DNA of 64,000 nucleotides from Caldichromatium japonicum (GTDB lineage Bacteria > Pseudomonadota > Gammaproteobacteria > Chromatiales > Chromatiaceae), in the NCBI RefSeq assembly GCF_011290485.1, contig NZ_CP048029.1, forward strand, positions 868,001-932,000, given 5' to 3'. The position numbers and the translations under genes are program-made. This document shows, piece by piece, positions 8,172 through 19,898 of this stretch (position 1 is its first letter; every line of letters starts with the position of its first letter). The notes beneath the pieces are model-generated. The model ran no database searches, was not told the origin of the DNA, and saw only the letters and a program-made list of their open reading frames with translations.

Positions 8172-8197
8172 AAAAAAACCCACTGTTGACAGTGGGT
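8172..8197 (-). terminator. Terminator downstream of ssrA
   Basis: On the minus strand CCCACTG-TCAA-CAGTGGG is followed by TTTTTTT. It lies 36 bases past the tmRNA 3' end and before the integrase pseudogene. If the island inserted at the ssrA 3' end, this terminator was supplied by the island. Confidence 0.85.
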
Positions 8198-8232
8198 TGG
8201 TGGACTTCTTCGGTTCCCCTTGGAAGGGTTGG

Positions 8233-8591
8233 TGGTGGAGGCGGCGGGAATCGAACCCGCGTCCGCAAGCCCTCTGCCCTTGGTTCTACATGCTTAGCCC
8301 GCTCTATTGGGTCTAGCCTCCCGGCGCCCGAGGGGCAGGGCACTCGGTCGGCGAGTCCGGTGGAGTTTTAGCGGATCAAGTCCGGACACCCATCACCGCG
8401 ATCCGATGTCTGGTTACCCCAGGAACCCGCCGTCCATCGGCAAGCGGCGGTCTGAGGCCCGCTGGGGTTAGGCAGCGAGAGCGTAGCTGTCGTCGTTGGC
8501 AGCTGTTGGTGTGCGGATAGTTTTACGAGGTCTCCCGCACCTCGGCATGCACCTCAGGTTTTGCGACCCACGTCGAAACCATGTCGCCCCC
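8233..8591 (-). ncRNA. ssrA: tmRNA (ssrA)
   Basis: Transfer-messenger RNA for ribosome rescue, 359 nt. The 5' end GGGGGCGACATGGTTTCGACG pairs its first seven bases with the 3' acceptor strand. The 3' end GGGTTCGATTCCCGCC...CACCA is a T-arm and encoded CCA. The tag reading frame follows GCTGCC and encodes ANDDSYALAA before TAA, a typical proteobacterial degradation tag ending in ALAA. A promoter and a terminator flank it. The 3' end borders the integrase pseudogene, so it was probably used as an attachment site. Confidence 0.95.
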
Positions 8592-8603
8592 GAGTCTGTC
8601 GGC

Positions 8604-8632
8604 ACTATAGAACCGGCGAAGGCATATTGCAA
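8604..8632 (-). promoter_or_regulatory. ssrA promoter (sigma-70 type)
   Basis: On the minus strand, -35 TTGCAA and -10 TATAGT are separated by exactly 17 bases. The -10 box ends 12 bases before the mature tmRNA 5' end, which allows a short 5' leader removed by processing. Confidence 0.7.
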
Positions 8633-8758
8633 TAACTATTGGCATTTTGCGCGCCGGCGCGCACGAAGCATGGGGCATGGGCGAGATGATGGCTGAAATG
8701 CCTGCCCTCAATGCCTTGCTCGGCGAGATAAACAATGCTTCAAGCAGGTTGGCAAAAT

Positions 8759-8835
8759 TGGTGGGCCCAGTAGGACTCGAACCTACAACCCACGGATTAT
8801 GAGTCCGCCGCTCTGACCGATTGAGCTATGGGCCC
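8759..8835 (-). tRNA. ileX: tRNA-Ile2 (CAU anticodon)
   Basis: A 77-nt cloverleaf with GGGCCCA acceptor strand, an encoded CCA end, a T-arm GGTTCGAGTCC and anticodon loop CTCATAA. The anticodon CAU in the context GACTCATAATC matches the tRNA-Ile whose C34 is changed to lysidine by TilS. The location next to rpoD is as in E. coli ileX. An elongator Met assignment is the alternative. Confidence 0.85.
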
Positions 8836-8915
8836 AAGGTGGGGAATAACGGGCTTGAAAGGCCGGCGGTGGGGATCATCACCGGCGCGGTTGCGCCCTC
8901 CCTGGCGCCAAGAGA

Positions 8916-10787
<1,872 letters not shown>

Positions 10788-10949
10788 GGGTTACCTTGGT
10801 CTGGATACAGCTCAGGCATTCTCACTAAAAATAACTAATTATCTTAACATAGAAATTTTCTATCTCATAGCAAACGACCTCCAGACGGCCTTTCACAGTG
10901 ACATTTGCAAGACAATAGATAGACGATCTAAATAAAAAAGCTAGGCCGA

Positions 10950-12683
10950 TCAGGTGTTGCCCAGTGGTTTGGTGAGGCGAGCGCGCTCTTCCTCCGTCCA
11001 TTCGCTAGGGCGGCGCTTGTTGAACGCCTGACGCCATTCCTGTTCGCGCACCTCGGTGTTCAGGCGTTCCAAGGCGCCGATCAGCTCAGCGCACGCCCCG
11101 GCATCGTCTAGCGCCGGCAACAGGGGATCGAGGAGCAGGTCTTGGAGATGGTTGAAATAGGGCCGGTCGCGCCAGCGCTCCAAGAGCTGGCTTGTGGAGA
11201 GGTTGGGCGATTGTGCCAGGGTGTCAAGCAATTCTCCGAGGATTGCGATACCGTTGCGTGATGAGCGCCGCCATTCGGGGTTGATGGCCAGGGCATGGTG
11301 TGCCAAATGGGGGCGGTCGAGCAGGGTGGCCACCGCCTGAGCTACCAGGCTCGGGGATTGCAATCGCGGCAAGCGGGTAGGAGAAGGGAGGCGCTCAGGG
11401 GCAAGGGCCGGACTGAGCTGTTGGAGCGGCAGACCGACGACATCGCTGAGCCGCTGGGCTAATAGGGTGCGGTAGGGGCCAGACGGCAGGCGCTCGAGCA
11501 GGGGGATGAGCCGGGCCGCATACTGCATGCGCCCATCGAGGGTGGTGAGGTCAATATCTTCAGCCTGCCGGGCAAAAAGCACCTCGGAGAGCGGCTGGGC
11601 CTGAGTGAGACGCGCCTGAAATCCGTCGCTGCCCTCTTGTCGCACCAAGGTATCTGGGTCTTCGCCTTCGGGCAGGAACAAAAACCGGATGATCTGATGG
11701 CCGTTCACCAAGGGTAAGGCCGTCTCAAGCGCCCGCCAGGCGGCAGCGCGTCCGGCGCGATCGCCATCGAAACAAAAGATGATCTCGGGCGCAAGTTTAA
11801 GCAGGTGATGGAGATGGTCAGCAGTCGTGGCAGTCCCCAAAGTGGCCACGGCCTGGGTGATGCCGAACTGGGCCAAGGCGATCACATCGAGATAGCCTTC
11901 GACCACAATCACGGATTTGAGGCTGCGGTTGGCCTGTTGGGCCTCGTAGAGCCCATACAGCTCATGGCCCTTGCGAAAGAGCGGTGTCTCGGGTGAATTG
12001 AGATATTTGGGTTGGCCAGCGCCGAGGATACGCCCGCCAAAGCCGATCACTCGCCCGCGGCGATCGCGGATCGGGAACATGATCCGATCGCGAAAACGGT
12101 CATAGCACCGTCCATCCTGGGTAGCGATGAGTCCGGCGCTCTGGAGATGGCCCAGGGTCTTGTCATCGGCGCCAAAGCGGCGGAGCAGGGCCTGGCCATC
12201 TGGCGGCGCATAACCGAGGCCATAACGGGCAGCGATCTCGCCGCTCAGCCCCCGTCCCTTGAGATAGTCGATTGCGCGCCTAGCCTGGGGGTGTTTGCGC
12301 AGTTGCTGGCGGTAATAGTCGGCGGCCTCTTGCAGGAGGCGATAGAGCGGTGCGTCATCGCGGTCGGGCCTGGTCTGGGCGCCTTCGGTGGGGAGTTCAA
12401 GCCCAACACGCTGAGCCAATTCCTCGACCGCTTCGCGGAAAGAGAGACGATCATAGGCCATCAAAAAGCCGATGGCCGAACCATGCGCTCCGCACCCAAA
12501 GCAGTGATAGAACTGTTTGTCCGGGCTGACAGTAAAGGACGGGGTCTTCTCGCTATGGAAGGGGCACAGCCCTGTGTAATCTTTACCCACCTTGCGCAAC
12601 TTCAGGCGCGTGCCGATCAGCTCGACGATGTCGGTTCGCGCCAGGACCTGATCGATGAATTCAGGCGGGATACGGCCAGACAT
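10950..12683 (-). CDS. dnaG: DNA primase DnaG
   Basis: Synthesises RNA primers for replication. The start chosen is MSGRIPPEFIDQVLART; an in-frame upstream extension is not family-like. The CHC2 zinc finger (CPFHSEKTPSF and HCFGC) is at residues about 40-65. The TOPRIM core has VVEGYLDVIAL and FDGDRAGRAAA, and a helicase-binding C-terminal region follows. The length of 577 residues is normal. It follows yqeY by 13 bases, so the two are likely co-transcribed. Confidence 0.96.
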   Translation of the reverse strand: MSGRIPPEFIDQVLARTDIVELIGTRLKLRKVGKDYTGLCPFHSEKTPSFTVSPDKQFYHCFGCGAHGSAIGFLMAYDRLSFREAVEELAQRVGLELPTEGAQTRPDRDDAPLYRLLQEAADYYRQQLRKHPQARRAIDYLKGRGLSGEIAARYGLGYAPPDGQALLRRFGADDKTLGHLQSAGLIATQDGRCYDRFRDRIMFPIRDRRGRVIGFGGRILGAGQPKYLNSPETPLFRKGHELYGLYEAQQANRSLKSVIVVEGYLDVIALAQFGITQAVATLGTATTADHLHHLLKLAPEIIFCFDGDRAGRAAAWRALETALPLVNGHQIIRFLFLPEGEDPDTLVRQEGSDGFQARLTQAQPLSEVLFARQAEDIDLTTLDGRMQYAARLIPLLERLPSGPYRTLLAQRLSDVVGLPLQQLSPALAPERLPSPTRLPRLQSPSLVAQAVATLLDRPHLAHHALAINPEWRRSSRNGIAILGELLDTLAQSPNLSTSQLLERWRDRPYFNHLQDLLLDPLLPALDDAGACAELIGALERLNTEVREQEWRQAFNKRRPSEWTEEERARLTKPLGNT

Positions 12684-12696
12684 GGGCCTTTGGCGT

Positions 12697-13140
12697 CTAA
12701 CCCCCGAGACGCTGTTTGACCAGGGCGCTGACCGCCCCGAGATCGGCACGCCCTTGGAGCTTAGAGCGCAGTACATTCATCACCCGCCCCATGTCGCTAA
12801 GACCCTGAGCGCCTTGTTCGGCGATGGCCGAGGTAATCAGTTCCCCGATCTCGGCCTCGGTGAGGGCAGGGGGAAGATAGCCTTGGATCACCTCGATCTC
12901 AAAGCGCTCGGCGGCGGCCAGATCCTCGCGCCCAGCCGTCTCATATTGGGCGATCGCATCGCGCCGCTGCTTGATCAGTTTGTCGAGCACAGCCAGGGTT
13001 TGGGCATCATCAAGCTCGATTCGTTCGTCGATCTCGCGCTGCTTGATGGCTGCTAGGATTAGGCGGATCACCCCCAGCCGGGTCTTGTCGCCCGCTTTGA
13101 GGGCAGATTTCATGTCATCCTGGATACGCGATTTGAGCAT
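12697..13140 (-). CDS. yqeY: GatB/YqeY domain protein
   Basis: A 147-residue protein with the YqeY pattern: IQDDMKSALKAGDKTRLGVIR at the start and RRDAIAQYETAGREDLAAAE in the middle. It ends with the GatB-like helical tail (GRVMNVLRSKLQGRADLG). The family shares the tail domain of the aminoacyl-tRNA amidotransferase B subunit, which binds tRNA, but its function is not settled. It lies between rpsU and dnaG, 15 bases after rpsU. Confidence 0.92.
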   Translation of the reverse strand: MLKSRIQDDMKSALKAGDKTRLGVIRLILAAIKQREIDERIELDDAQTLAVLDKLIKQRRDAIAQYETAGREDLAAAERFEIEVIQGYLPPALTEAEIGELITSAIAEQGAQGLSDMGRVMNVLRSKLQGRADLGAVSALVKQRLGG

Positions 13141-13155
13141 GGCGAAATGGAATGC

Positions 13156-13371
13156 TCAGTAGGGCCGCTCCCAGCGGCGAGCCTCGCGTTGCAGCTTTTT
13201 CTGGTAGCGCTTGATGGCGGCGATCTTTTTGCGTTTGCGTTCGGCGGTCGGTTTTTCATAGAACTCGCGGCGGCGGACTTCGGCGAGCACGCCCGCCTTC
13301 TCGCAAGAGCGTTTGAAACGCCGCATGGCAATTTCGAATGGCTCGTTTTCTTTGACACGTACGCTGGGCAT
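13156..13371 (-). CDS. rpsU: 30S ribosomal protein S21
   Basis: A 71-residue basic protein starting [20 protein letters not shown], with the lysine/arginine-rich helix [19 protein letters not shown]. This is the normal length and sequence of S21, which helps the small subunit engage mRNA. It heads the minus-strand macromolecular synthesis group. The 125-base gap to the divergent tsaD should hold promoters for both. Confidence 0.97.
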   Translation of the reverse strand: MPSVRVKENEPFEIAMRRFKRSCEKAGVLAEVRRREFYEKPTAERKRKKIAAIKRYQKKLQREARRWERPY

Positions 13372-13496
13372 AGGGGATCGGATCTCCGGTTGCTCGATAC
13401 AGTTGAAATAAAAGATTTTGAATGATAGCGCATGACCTGGCCCATAGGCAAAGGTTATCCTACGCCAACCTCTGGTTTGGTGAGAGCGAGGAAACA

Positions 13497-14537
13497 ATGG
13501 GCATGCGGGTACTGGGGATCGAGACCTCTTGTGACGAGACTGGGGTGGCTATCTATGAGGAGGGCTATGGTCTACGGGCGCAAGCGGTCTATTCTCAGGC
13601 CGAGGTGCATGCTGCCTATGGTGGCGTGGTGCCTGAGCTGGCCTCGCGCGATCATATCCGCAAGACCCTGCCTCTGATCCACCAGGTGCTTGACGATGCG
13701 GGCATCGAGTCGGTTGACGGGGTGGCCTATACCGCAGGTCCGGGGCTGATCGGCGCGCTGCTGGTCGGTGCTGGAATCGGACGCGCCCTGGCCTGGGCCT
13801 GGCAGGTCCCGGCGATCGGCGTACATCATATGGAAGGGCATCTGTTGGCGCCCTTGCTCGAAGACCCAGCGCCTGCCTTTCCCTTTGTGGCGCTCTTGGT
13901 CTCGGGCGGCCATACCCAATTGGTCGATGTCTTGGGGATCGGGCGTTATCGAATCTTGGGGGAGTCGCTCGATGATGCCGCCGGTGAGTCGTTCGATAAA
14001 ACGGCCAAGATCCTCGGGCTCCCTTATCCCGGCGGACCCGCTCTAGCCTCCCTTGCCAAGCAGGGTGATCCCAAGCGTTTTTGCTTTCCGCGTCCGATGA
14101 CTGATCGTCCGGGGCTTGCGTTCAGCTTTAGCGGCCTGAAGACCCATGCCTTACAGACCTGGCAGACGGAGCGAGAACGCGCCGCCGATGCGGATCAGTT
14201 GCGTGCCGACATCGCCCGCGCCTTCGAGGAGGCAGTGGTCGAGACCCTGGTGATCAAATGCCGCCGCGCTTTACGCCTGACAGGGCGGCGGCGGCTGGTT
14301 CTTGCCGGCGGGGTCAGCGCCAATCGGCGTCTGCGCCAACGGATGGATGAGGCCATTGCTACGCTCGGCGGCCAAACCTATTATCCGCGTCCCGCACTCT
14401 GTACGGATAACGGGGCCATGATCGCCTTTGCCGGCTATCAACGCATCAAATCGGGCCAGCATGAGCCGCTCGCCTTTGCGCCGCGCGCCCGTTGGCCCTT
14501 GGACGAATTGATACCAGCGGAGGTGGGCGCGGTATAG
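13497..14537 (+). CDS. tsaD: tRNA N6-adenosine threonylcarbamoyltransferase TsaD
   Basis: Transfers threonylcarbamoyl to A37 of ANN-decoding tRNAs. The start is the ATG preceded by GAGCGAGGAAAC; upstream residues of the open frame are not family-like. Residues [18 protein letters not shown] form the ASKHA phosphate-1 motif. The metal-site histidines are in [16 protein letters not shown] is present, and the nucleotide site [13 protein letters not shown] lies near residue 260. The length of 346 residues is normal. It is divergent from rpsU, as in E. coli, and nearly abuts the convergent plsY. Confidence 0.97.
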   Translation: MGMRVLGIETSCDETGVAIYEEGYGLRAQAVYSQAEVHAAYGGVVPELASRDHIRKTLPLIHQVLDDAGIESVDGVAYTAGPGLIGALLVGAGIGRALAWAWQVPAIGVHHMEGHLLAPLLEDPAPAFPFVALLVSGGHTQLVDVLGIGRYRILGESLDDAAGESFDKTAKILGLPYPGGPALASLAKQGDPKRFCFPRPMTDRPGLAFSFSGLKTHALQTWQTERERAADADQLRADIARAFEEAVVETLVIKCRRALRLTGRRRLVLAGGVSANRRLRQRMDEAIATLGGQTYYPRPALCTDNGAMIAFAGYQRIKSGQHEPLAFAPRARWPLDELIPAEVGAV

Positions 14538-14543
14538 ACGCGA

Positions 14544-15158
14544 TCAGTTCCCCCCTAGATCTTCCGAGCCCTTGAGTCTGATCGGCTGCTCGGTCCCCGC
14601 GACCAGATTATGGATATTGCGCCGATGCCGCCAGATTAAAAGCCCAGTGATGATGAGCTGCATGCCGATCAGTGCCCGCTCATCCCAGAATAGCCAGACA
14701 AAGAAGGGTGCAAATGCCATCGAGATCAACGCAGACAGCGAAGAAATCTTAAGCACCCGGGCAACGAACAACCATACCGCTGCGGTGCATAGACCGATCG
14801 GCCAATAGAGCCCAAACTGAACGCCGAGCGCCGTGGCCACCCCTTTGCCCCCTTGAAAGCCGAAAAACACCGGATAGAGGTGGCCGATGAAGGCCGCAAG
14901 CCCGATCCCAGCTAGGGTCAGAGGGGGGGCACCCAGGGCATGGCCGATAAGCATGGGGATCAGCCCTTTGAGGCTATCGCCCAGCAGGGTAATGGCCGCG
15001 GCCTTCTTGCCGCCGATGCGCAGGACATTGGTCGCACCTGGATTATTTGAACCTTGCGTGCGTGGGTCGGGCAGACCCATGAGACGGCAGACCAGGATGG
15101 CGCTAGAGATCGAGCCCAGCAGATAGGCAGTGAGAATGAGCAAGGTGGCGGTGATCAT
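14544..15158 (-). CDS. plsY: Glycerol-3-phosphate acyltransferase PlsY
   Basis: Inner-membrane enzyme that acylates glycerol-3-phosphate from acyl-phosphate, the first step of phospholipid synthesis. The 204-residue protein has about five hydrophobic segments. Conserved loops are visible: GSISSAILVCRL with RTQGSNNPGATNVLR, then GHLYPVFFGFQGGKGVATALG, and a last loop IWRHRRNIHNLVAGTE. It converges with tsaD, leaving six bases between stop codons. Confidence 0.95.
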   Translation of the reverse strand: MITATLLILTAYLLGSISSAILVCRLMGLPDPRTQGSNNPGATNVLRIGGKKAAAITLLGDSLKGLIPMLIGHALGAPPLTLAGIGLAAFIGHLYPVFFGFQGGKGVATALGVQFGLYWPIGLCTAAVWLFVARVLKISSLSALISMAFAPFFVWLFWDERALIGMQLIITGLLIWRHRRNIHNLVAGTEQPIRLKGSEDLGGN

Positions 15159-15208
15159 GGCGAGTCAAGCGTCTAGATTGGCATCCAATGGGAGTGACAC
15201 ACTGTATC

Positions 15209-15571
15209 ATGAGCGACATCGTCTTTATCCGCGGACTGCGCCTCGAGACCCGCATCGGTATCCATCCTTGGGAGCAGCGCAGTACGCGCCCCATTATCCT
15301 GGATCTGCAACTGTCCGCCGATGCCAGGCGCGCAGCAGCGAGTGATCGCATCGAGGATGCGCTCGATTACGAGGCCGTCGCCCGTAGGCTGCGCGAGCTG
15401 GTGATCCAAGGCCGCTATGCCCTGGTCGAGACCCTGGCCGAACGCTGCGCCCAGGTGTTACTGGATGAGTTTGGCGTCAGATGGCTACGGCTTGAGCTCA
15501 ACAAACCAGGCGCAGTCGGCGAGGGCACGGATGTCGGGGTCATCATCGAACGCGGCCAGCGGGTTGATTAG
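15209..15571 (+). CDS. folB: Dihydroneopterin aldolase FolB
   Basis: A 120-residue folate-pathway aldolase that acts on 7,8-dihydroneopterin. The start MSDIVFIRGLRLETRIGIHPWE fits the family, with the catalytic Glu in the IGIHPWE strand. D-x-LDYEAVARRLRELV and SRYALVETLAERCA-type sequence and a final KPGAV stretch are also family features. It is divergent from plsY with a 50-base gap, as in many gammaproteobacteria. Confidence 0.93.
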   Translation: MSDIVFIRGLRLETRIGIHPWEQRSTRPIILDLQLSADARRAAASDRIEDALDYEAVARRLRELVIQGRYALVETLAERCAQVLLDEFGVRWLRLELNKPGAVGEGTDVGVIIERGQRVD

Positions 15572-15711
15572 GGGCCCTGTTGCTAGGCAAGTAATGAGGC
15601 GATAAACAGGGTGCTGCCGCGCTCTGGCTGGGGCCGGACCCAGCGCATGTCCGGGCGGCCACACCAATCTGGTCATCCCTGAGATTTCACCCGAATTCAA
15701 AGTAACCCGCG

Positions 15712-16869
15712 ATGCATCGATTCCTGGATGCGGATGGGGCAGCTGACGCCATCAGCCAGCAGCTCGCCGAACGGATCCGCAGCGAAATCCACGCCCAAGG
15801 CGGTTTCCTGCCCTTCGACCGTTTCATGGAGCTTGCACTCTATGCCCCTGGGCTTGGCTATTATGTCGCGGGTGCCCATAAGTTCGGGCGGGGCGGCGAT
15901 TTTGTAACAGCGCCTGAACTGTCCCCTTTGTTTGGCCGCTGTCTTGCGGTCCAATGCGCCGAGGCACTTGAGCGGCTGGGCGGCGGTGATCTGTTCGAGT
16001 TCGGGCCGGGGACTGGGATCCTGGCTGTCCAACTGCTGGTCGAGCTCGAGCGTTTGCAGTGCCTGCCGACCCGCTACTGGCTGCTCGAACCCAGCCCTGA
16101 GCTGCAAGCCCGGCAACGCGCCATGATCGAGGCCGCTGTGCCGCACCTTGCCGAGCGTTGCCTTTGGCCAACCGCTCTTCCGCAAGGGTTTGCAGGGGTG
16201 GTACTCGCCAATGAAGTGCTGGACGCGATGCCAGTCCATCGCTTTTACATTGGGGAGGATGGCCAGATCCTGGAGCTCGCGGTGACCGAATGGGACGGGC
16301 AGCTTACCGAGATCACGATCCCACCCCGTTCGCCTGGTTTATTGGATGTCGTGAGGCGGCTGCACGCCCTGGGTCTTGCGCTGGCGCCTGGTTATCTCTC
16401 AGAGCTCAATCTGCGGCTTGGCCCTTGGCTTGCTGCCGTCTCCCAGATGCTGGAGCGGGGCTTGATCCTGCTGATCGACTATGGCTATCCGCGCACCGAG
16501 TATTATCACCCGAGCCGTTCAATGGGGACGCTGATGTGTCATTGTCGCCATCAGGCCCATCCAGACCCTTTGGTGCACCTCGGCCTGCAGGACATCACCG
16601 CCCATGTCGATTTCAGCGCCATTGCAGAGGAGGGGACAGCAGCGGGTTTGATGCTCGCTGGCTATACCACCCAGGCGCACTTTCTACTTGGCTGCGGGAT
16701 CGATCGATATCTTGCTGGGGCAGACACCGATCCGAATCTGGTGCTGGGCGTCAAGCAGCTCATCCTGCCCAGTGGGATGGGCGAACGGTTCAAGGTGTTG
16801 GCCCTGAGCAAAGGGGTCAGCGGACCCTGGTGTGGCTTCAGCGTGCGCGACCTCAGCGACCGGCTATGA
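15712..16869 (+). CDS. SAM-dependent methyltransferase, MidA/NDUFAF7 (DUF185) family
   Basis: A 385-residue protein with the DUF185 pattern: GGFLPFDRFMELALYAPGLG, then GDFVTAPELSPLFG, the AdoMet-binding EFGPGTGILAVQLL, and VVLANEVLDAMPVHRF. Later conserved stretches LLIDYGYPRTEYYHPSR and GTLMCHCRHQAHPDPL follow, then DITAHVDFSAI. The mitochondrial relative methylates an arginine of a complex I subunit; the bacterial substrate is unknown. It follows folB on the same strand after 140 bases and converges with rtcB. Confidence 0.9.
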   Translation: MHRFLDADGAADAISQQLAERIRSEIHAQGGFLPFDRFMELALYAPGLGYYVAGAHKFGRGGDFVTAPELSPLFGRCLAVQCAEALERLGGGDLFEFGPGTGILAVQLLVELERLQCLPTRYWLLEPSPELQARQRAMIEAAVPHLAERCLWPTALPQGFAGVVLANEVLDAMPVHRFYIGEDGQILELAVTEWDGQLTEITIPPRSPGLLDVVRRLHALGLALAPGYLSELNLRLGPWLAAVSQMLERGLILLIDYGYPRTEYYHPSRSMGTLMCHCRHQAHPDPLVHLGLQDITAHVDFSAIAEEGTAAGLMLAGYTTQAHFLLGCGIDRYLAGADTDPNLVLGVKQLILPSGMGERFKVLALSKGVSGPWCGFSVRDLSDRL

Positions 16870-16920
16870 ACGTAAATGGTTACTCGCTGCGATTTTTGAA
16901 GATACACTGGCAGCGGTTCA

Positions 16921-18117
16921 TTAACCCTTGATACAGACCACCTGTTTGAGTGTATACACCACCTCGACCAGGTCAGACTGATTGGTCATCACCTGATCGA
17001 TCTCTTTATAGGCTGCTGGGATCTCATCGAGCACGTGCTTGTCCTTGCGACAGATCACCCCCTGTGTCTGGGCGGCAAGATCGGCGGGGGTAAATTGTTT
17101 CGCGGCGGCATTGCGGCTCATGCATCGCCCGGCACCATGGGCGCTTGAGCAGAAACTCTCAGGATTGCCGAGCCCGCGCACGATATAGCTTTGTGTCCCC
17201 ATGCTCCCAGGCACGATCCCCAACTCGCCTTTTCCGGCGCGGATGGCGCCCTTGCGCGTGACCCATACCTTGGCGCCGAGATGCCGTTCGCGCTCGACAT
17301 AATTGTGATGACAGTCGATCACCTCGCCCTCAAGTGTAAATGGCGGCAGGTGACGTTTGAGCGCCGACAATACCAAGCGCATGATCTGGTTGCGGTTTGC
17401 GCGCGCATAGCGCTGTGCCCAATCGACCGCCTCAAGATAATCCTTGAAATAGGGCTTGTCCTCGCTGAAATAGGCCAGGTCTCGATCTGGCAGTTGGGCC
17501 CTTTGGCGATCGATCTCGCGCTGGGCGAGCTCGATAAAATAGGTCGCCATGGCATTGCCGATCCCACGGCTTCCGGTATGGAGCATCACCCAGAGCTTGC
17601 CCGATTCATCAAGACAGACCTCGATGAAATGATTGCCACTCCCTAAGGTCCCGAGCTGATTGACCCAGTTTGCATGCTTGCCGAAGGATTTGAGCAGTTT
17701 GGGATGTTTGGCAAGCATGGCCTGCAGTGGCTCGGCGAATGGCTTGGCGGCATCGTGGGGGGCACGGGTATCGCTGTGCTGCTCGCGGCCTGCAGGCACA
17801 TCGCGGCAGATCTGGTCATAGACCCTGCGCAGCACCCGTTCGTCGATCTGCTCTGCGGTCAACGAGGTGCGCACTGCCGCCATCCCGCAACCGATGTCTA
17901 CCCCTACCGCTGCAGGGATGATGGCGCCGCGGGTGGCGATGACACTGCCGATGGTCGCGCCGATCCCTGCATGCACGTCCGGCATGGCGGCGACATGATG
18001 ATGGATAAAGGGAAGCCGCGAGATATTGATCAACTGGGCGCGCGATACCTCATCCAGGTCCTGGGTCCAGACCTTGATGGGCTTGCCGCCCTCGGCAATC
18101 ACTTGTTGGATCGGCAT
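16921..18117 (-). CDS. rtcB: RNA-splicing ligase RtcB
   Basis: A 398-residue GTP- and Mn-dependent ligase that joins 2',3'-cyclic phosphate to 5'-OH RNA ends. Metal ligands are visible in VGVDIGCGMAAVRT (Cys), in HFIEVCLDESG and in HTGSRGIGNAMA. The guanylated histidine lies in SSAHGAGRCMSR. The length is that of the short bacterial form. No rtcA or rtcR is adjacent, so it appears to be a single-gene unit between a convergent methyltransferase gene and the Mrp operon. Confidence 0.95.
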   Translation of the reverse strand: MPIQQVIAEGGKPIKVWTQDLDEVSRAQLINISRLPFIHHHVAAMPDVHAGIGATIGSVIATRGAIIPAAVGVDIGCGMAAVRTSLTAEQIDERVLRRVYDQICRDVPAGREQHSDTRAPHDAAKPFAEPLQAMLAKHPKLLKSFGKHANWVNQLGTLGSGNHFIEVCLDESGKLWVMLHTGSRGIGNAMATYFIELAQREIDRQRAQLPDRDLAYFSEDKPYFKDYLEAVDWAQRYARANRNQIMRLVLSALKRHLPPFTLEGEVIDCHHNYVERERHLGAKVWVTRKGAIRAGKGELGIVPGSMGTQSYIVRGLGNPESFCSSAHGAGRCMSRNAAAKQFTPADLAAQTQGVICRKDKHVLDEIPAAYKEIDQVMTNQSDLVEVVYTLKQVVCIKG

Positions 18118-18212
18118 GGTGTTGGGTGAAACAACCAGACTGGATCAGTGGATAAAGAGATCTCCGAGCAATGTTAACCCGATTTTCTAGGGACGTTCGG
18201 ATAGAGGCCTTG

Positions 18213-19887
18213 TCATCTAGCGCTGCTGCTCGCCCAACCGATCGCGACCAGTAGGATCAGCCAGAATAGACCAGCCACCTGGCGCCGACCCCATCCATCT
18301 TCGATCCTCCTGTCGTGGAGGGCCCGCCAACGTTCGCCCAGTTTTGTCCGACAGGCGTTCAGCCAAGGCGCACTCGCAGCCAACCGGCGGCGCTTTAGCC
18401 AACGCCAGGCCAAGCCGAAGAGTGGAGAGGCAAGAGACAGGGGCACCAAGATATCCCCGGGCGGGATGCGTCCGAACAAACGCTTGAGTCGGTGGGGGCA
18501 GTAGGTACCATTTAAGCAATGGCAGGGACAGGGCAGAGGCGATAAAGAGAGGAACGAGGTGCCCGAATACATCGGTCTTGATCCCTGGGTTTAAGCCGGG
18601 CACAAGCGGTAATAGCAGGACTGCGCCGATCAGTAGGGTCCAAGCGAAGGCGCTCAAGCGCCAGGCTTGTTGGGGATGGGGTTCTGTATGCCGCATCAGC
18701 CACAGAAAGCGCACCATAAGCAAGGCGCTCGCGATGGCGGCAGCCAAGAGAGCCATCATCAAGCAGGGCCAATCGAGTGTTGCAATCAGCGGCTTGAGTC
18801 CATCCTTGGCGAGCGCACCCCTGGTCAAGGGCGCACCCACCGGGGCGAGTGCGAAGATGACTAGGCCAAGCATGATCAGGCCCTGTGCGCCTGCTTGATG
18901 GCATAACCCAATCCCAAGGAAGAGCCCGCCTTTGGCGAAGGCATGATGAGCGGCATAGAGCGCAAGCGCTATGACGCCAGTAGATGCGAGTTCTGGCTCG
19001 AGCAACAAGATCCCCACCCCCAGGCCCATCAGCCCCATCTTGGCGATGCTTGAATAGGCGAGTAATACCTTGGGATTGGTTTGGGTGAGGCCGATCAATG
19101 GGGCGAGTATCGTTGTAAGCAGCCCGGCGAGTACCAGAAGCAGACCCCAATCGGGCCGCGCCAAGGCCCCCAGCGGCAGAAAACGCAGCCAGCCGAGGAG
19201 TGCCGCCTTGATCATGGCGCCGCTTAAGACCGCACTTGCTGGGATCGGCGCTGCCGGATGGGCGAGCGGCAGCCAGACGTGCAGCGGCATCAGCCCTGCC
19301 TTTGACCGCAAGCCCGCGGATCAGAAGGCCGAGCGTCAGGTCGTCGAGGGCTGCGAGCGCCTGGGTATGAGGTGTCAGTTGGCCGGTCTGGTGGGCGATC
19401 AGCACGAGCGCCATAAATAACGCCGCCTCACCCAACAGGGTCAGGATCAAATAGACCTGACCTGCGCGTATCGAGCTTCGCCGTCCGTCATGAACGACCA
19501 ATCCATAAGAGGCCAGACCCATCAACGCAAAACCGGTATAAAAACTCGCCAGATCCAGACCGAGGATGAGCCAAAGATTGCCGGTCATGGCCAGCATAAA
19601 GAACGACTGAAACCGGCCCGCCTGGGCCGTAGGCCGTATTGTGCAAGCTCGAAGAGGCATGAATAGCTGCGATCAACCATTAAGAGGGCCGTAAACCCCA
19701 AGACGATCCGCCCGGGCGCATCTATCCCCAAGCTGGCGCCGAGCAGCAGCCAAGGCAGATCGATTCGGCTGCCTACTGGGACCCAGAGTGCAACCATCAA
19801 TGCAGGCAAGTGGGCAAGGACACCGAGCCCAGGGGCGCGCCTGACCAAAGGGGCCAGAAGCAAAGGGGTCAGCCAAGCAAGGAGCAA
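18213..19887 (-). pseudogene. Proton-conducting transporter subunit (MrpD/NuoL-NuoN-like), multiply frameshifted
   Basis: Reading across three frames restores a relative of the intact gene at 19899-21569. The order of pieces is LGFTALL, then WLIAAIHASSSL (extra A near 19680), then GRFQSFFMLAMTGNLWLIL through LLIRGLAVK. An extra G near 19306 follows, then AGLMPLHVWLPLAHPAAP, LLAYSSIAKMGLMGLG and AAHHAFAKGGLFLG. A last shift near 18470-18490 leads to the hydrophobic tail ending AIGWASSSAR. At least four frame changes make a functional protein unlikely. It is the promoter-distal gene of the operon. Confidence 0.85.
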
Positions 19888-19898
19888 TAGGGCCGTCG

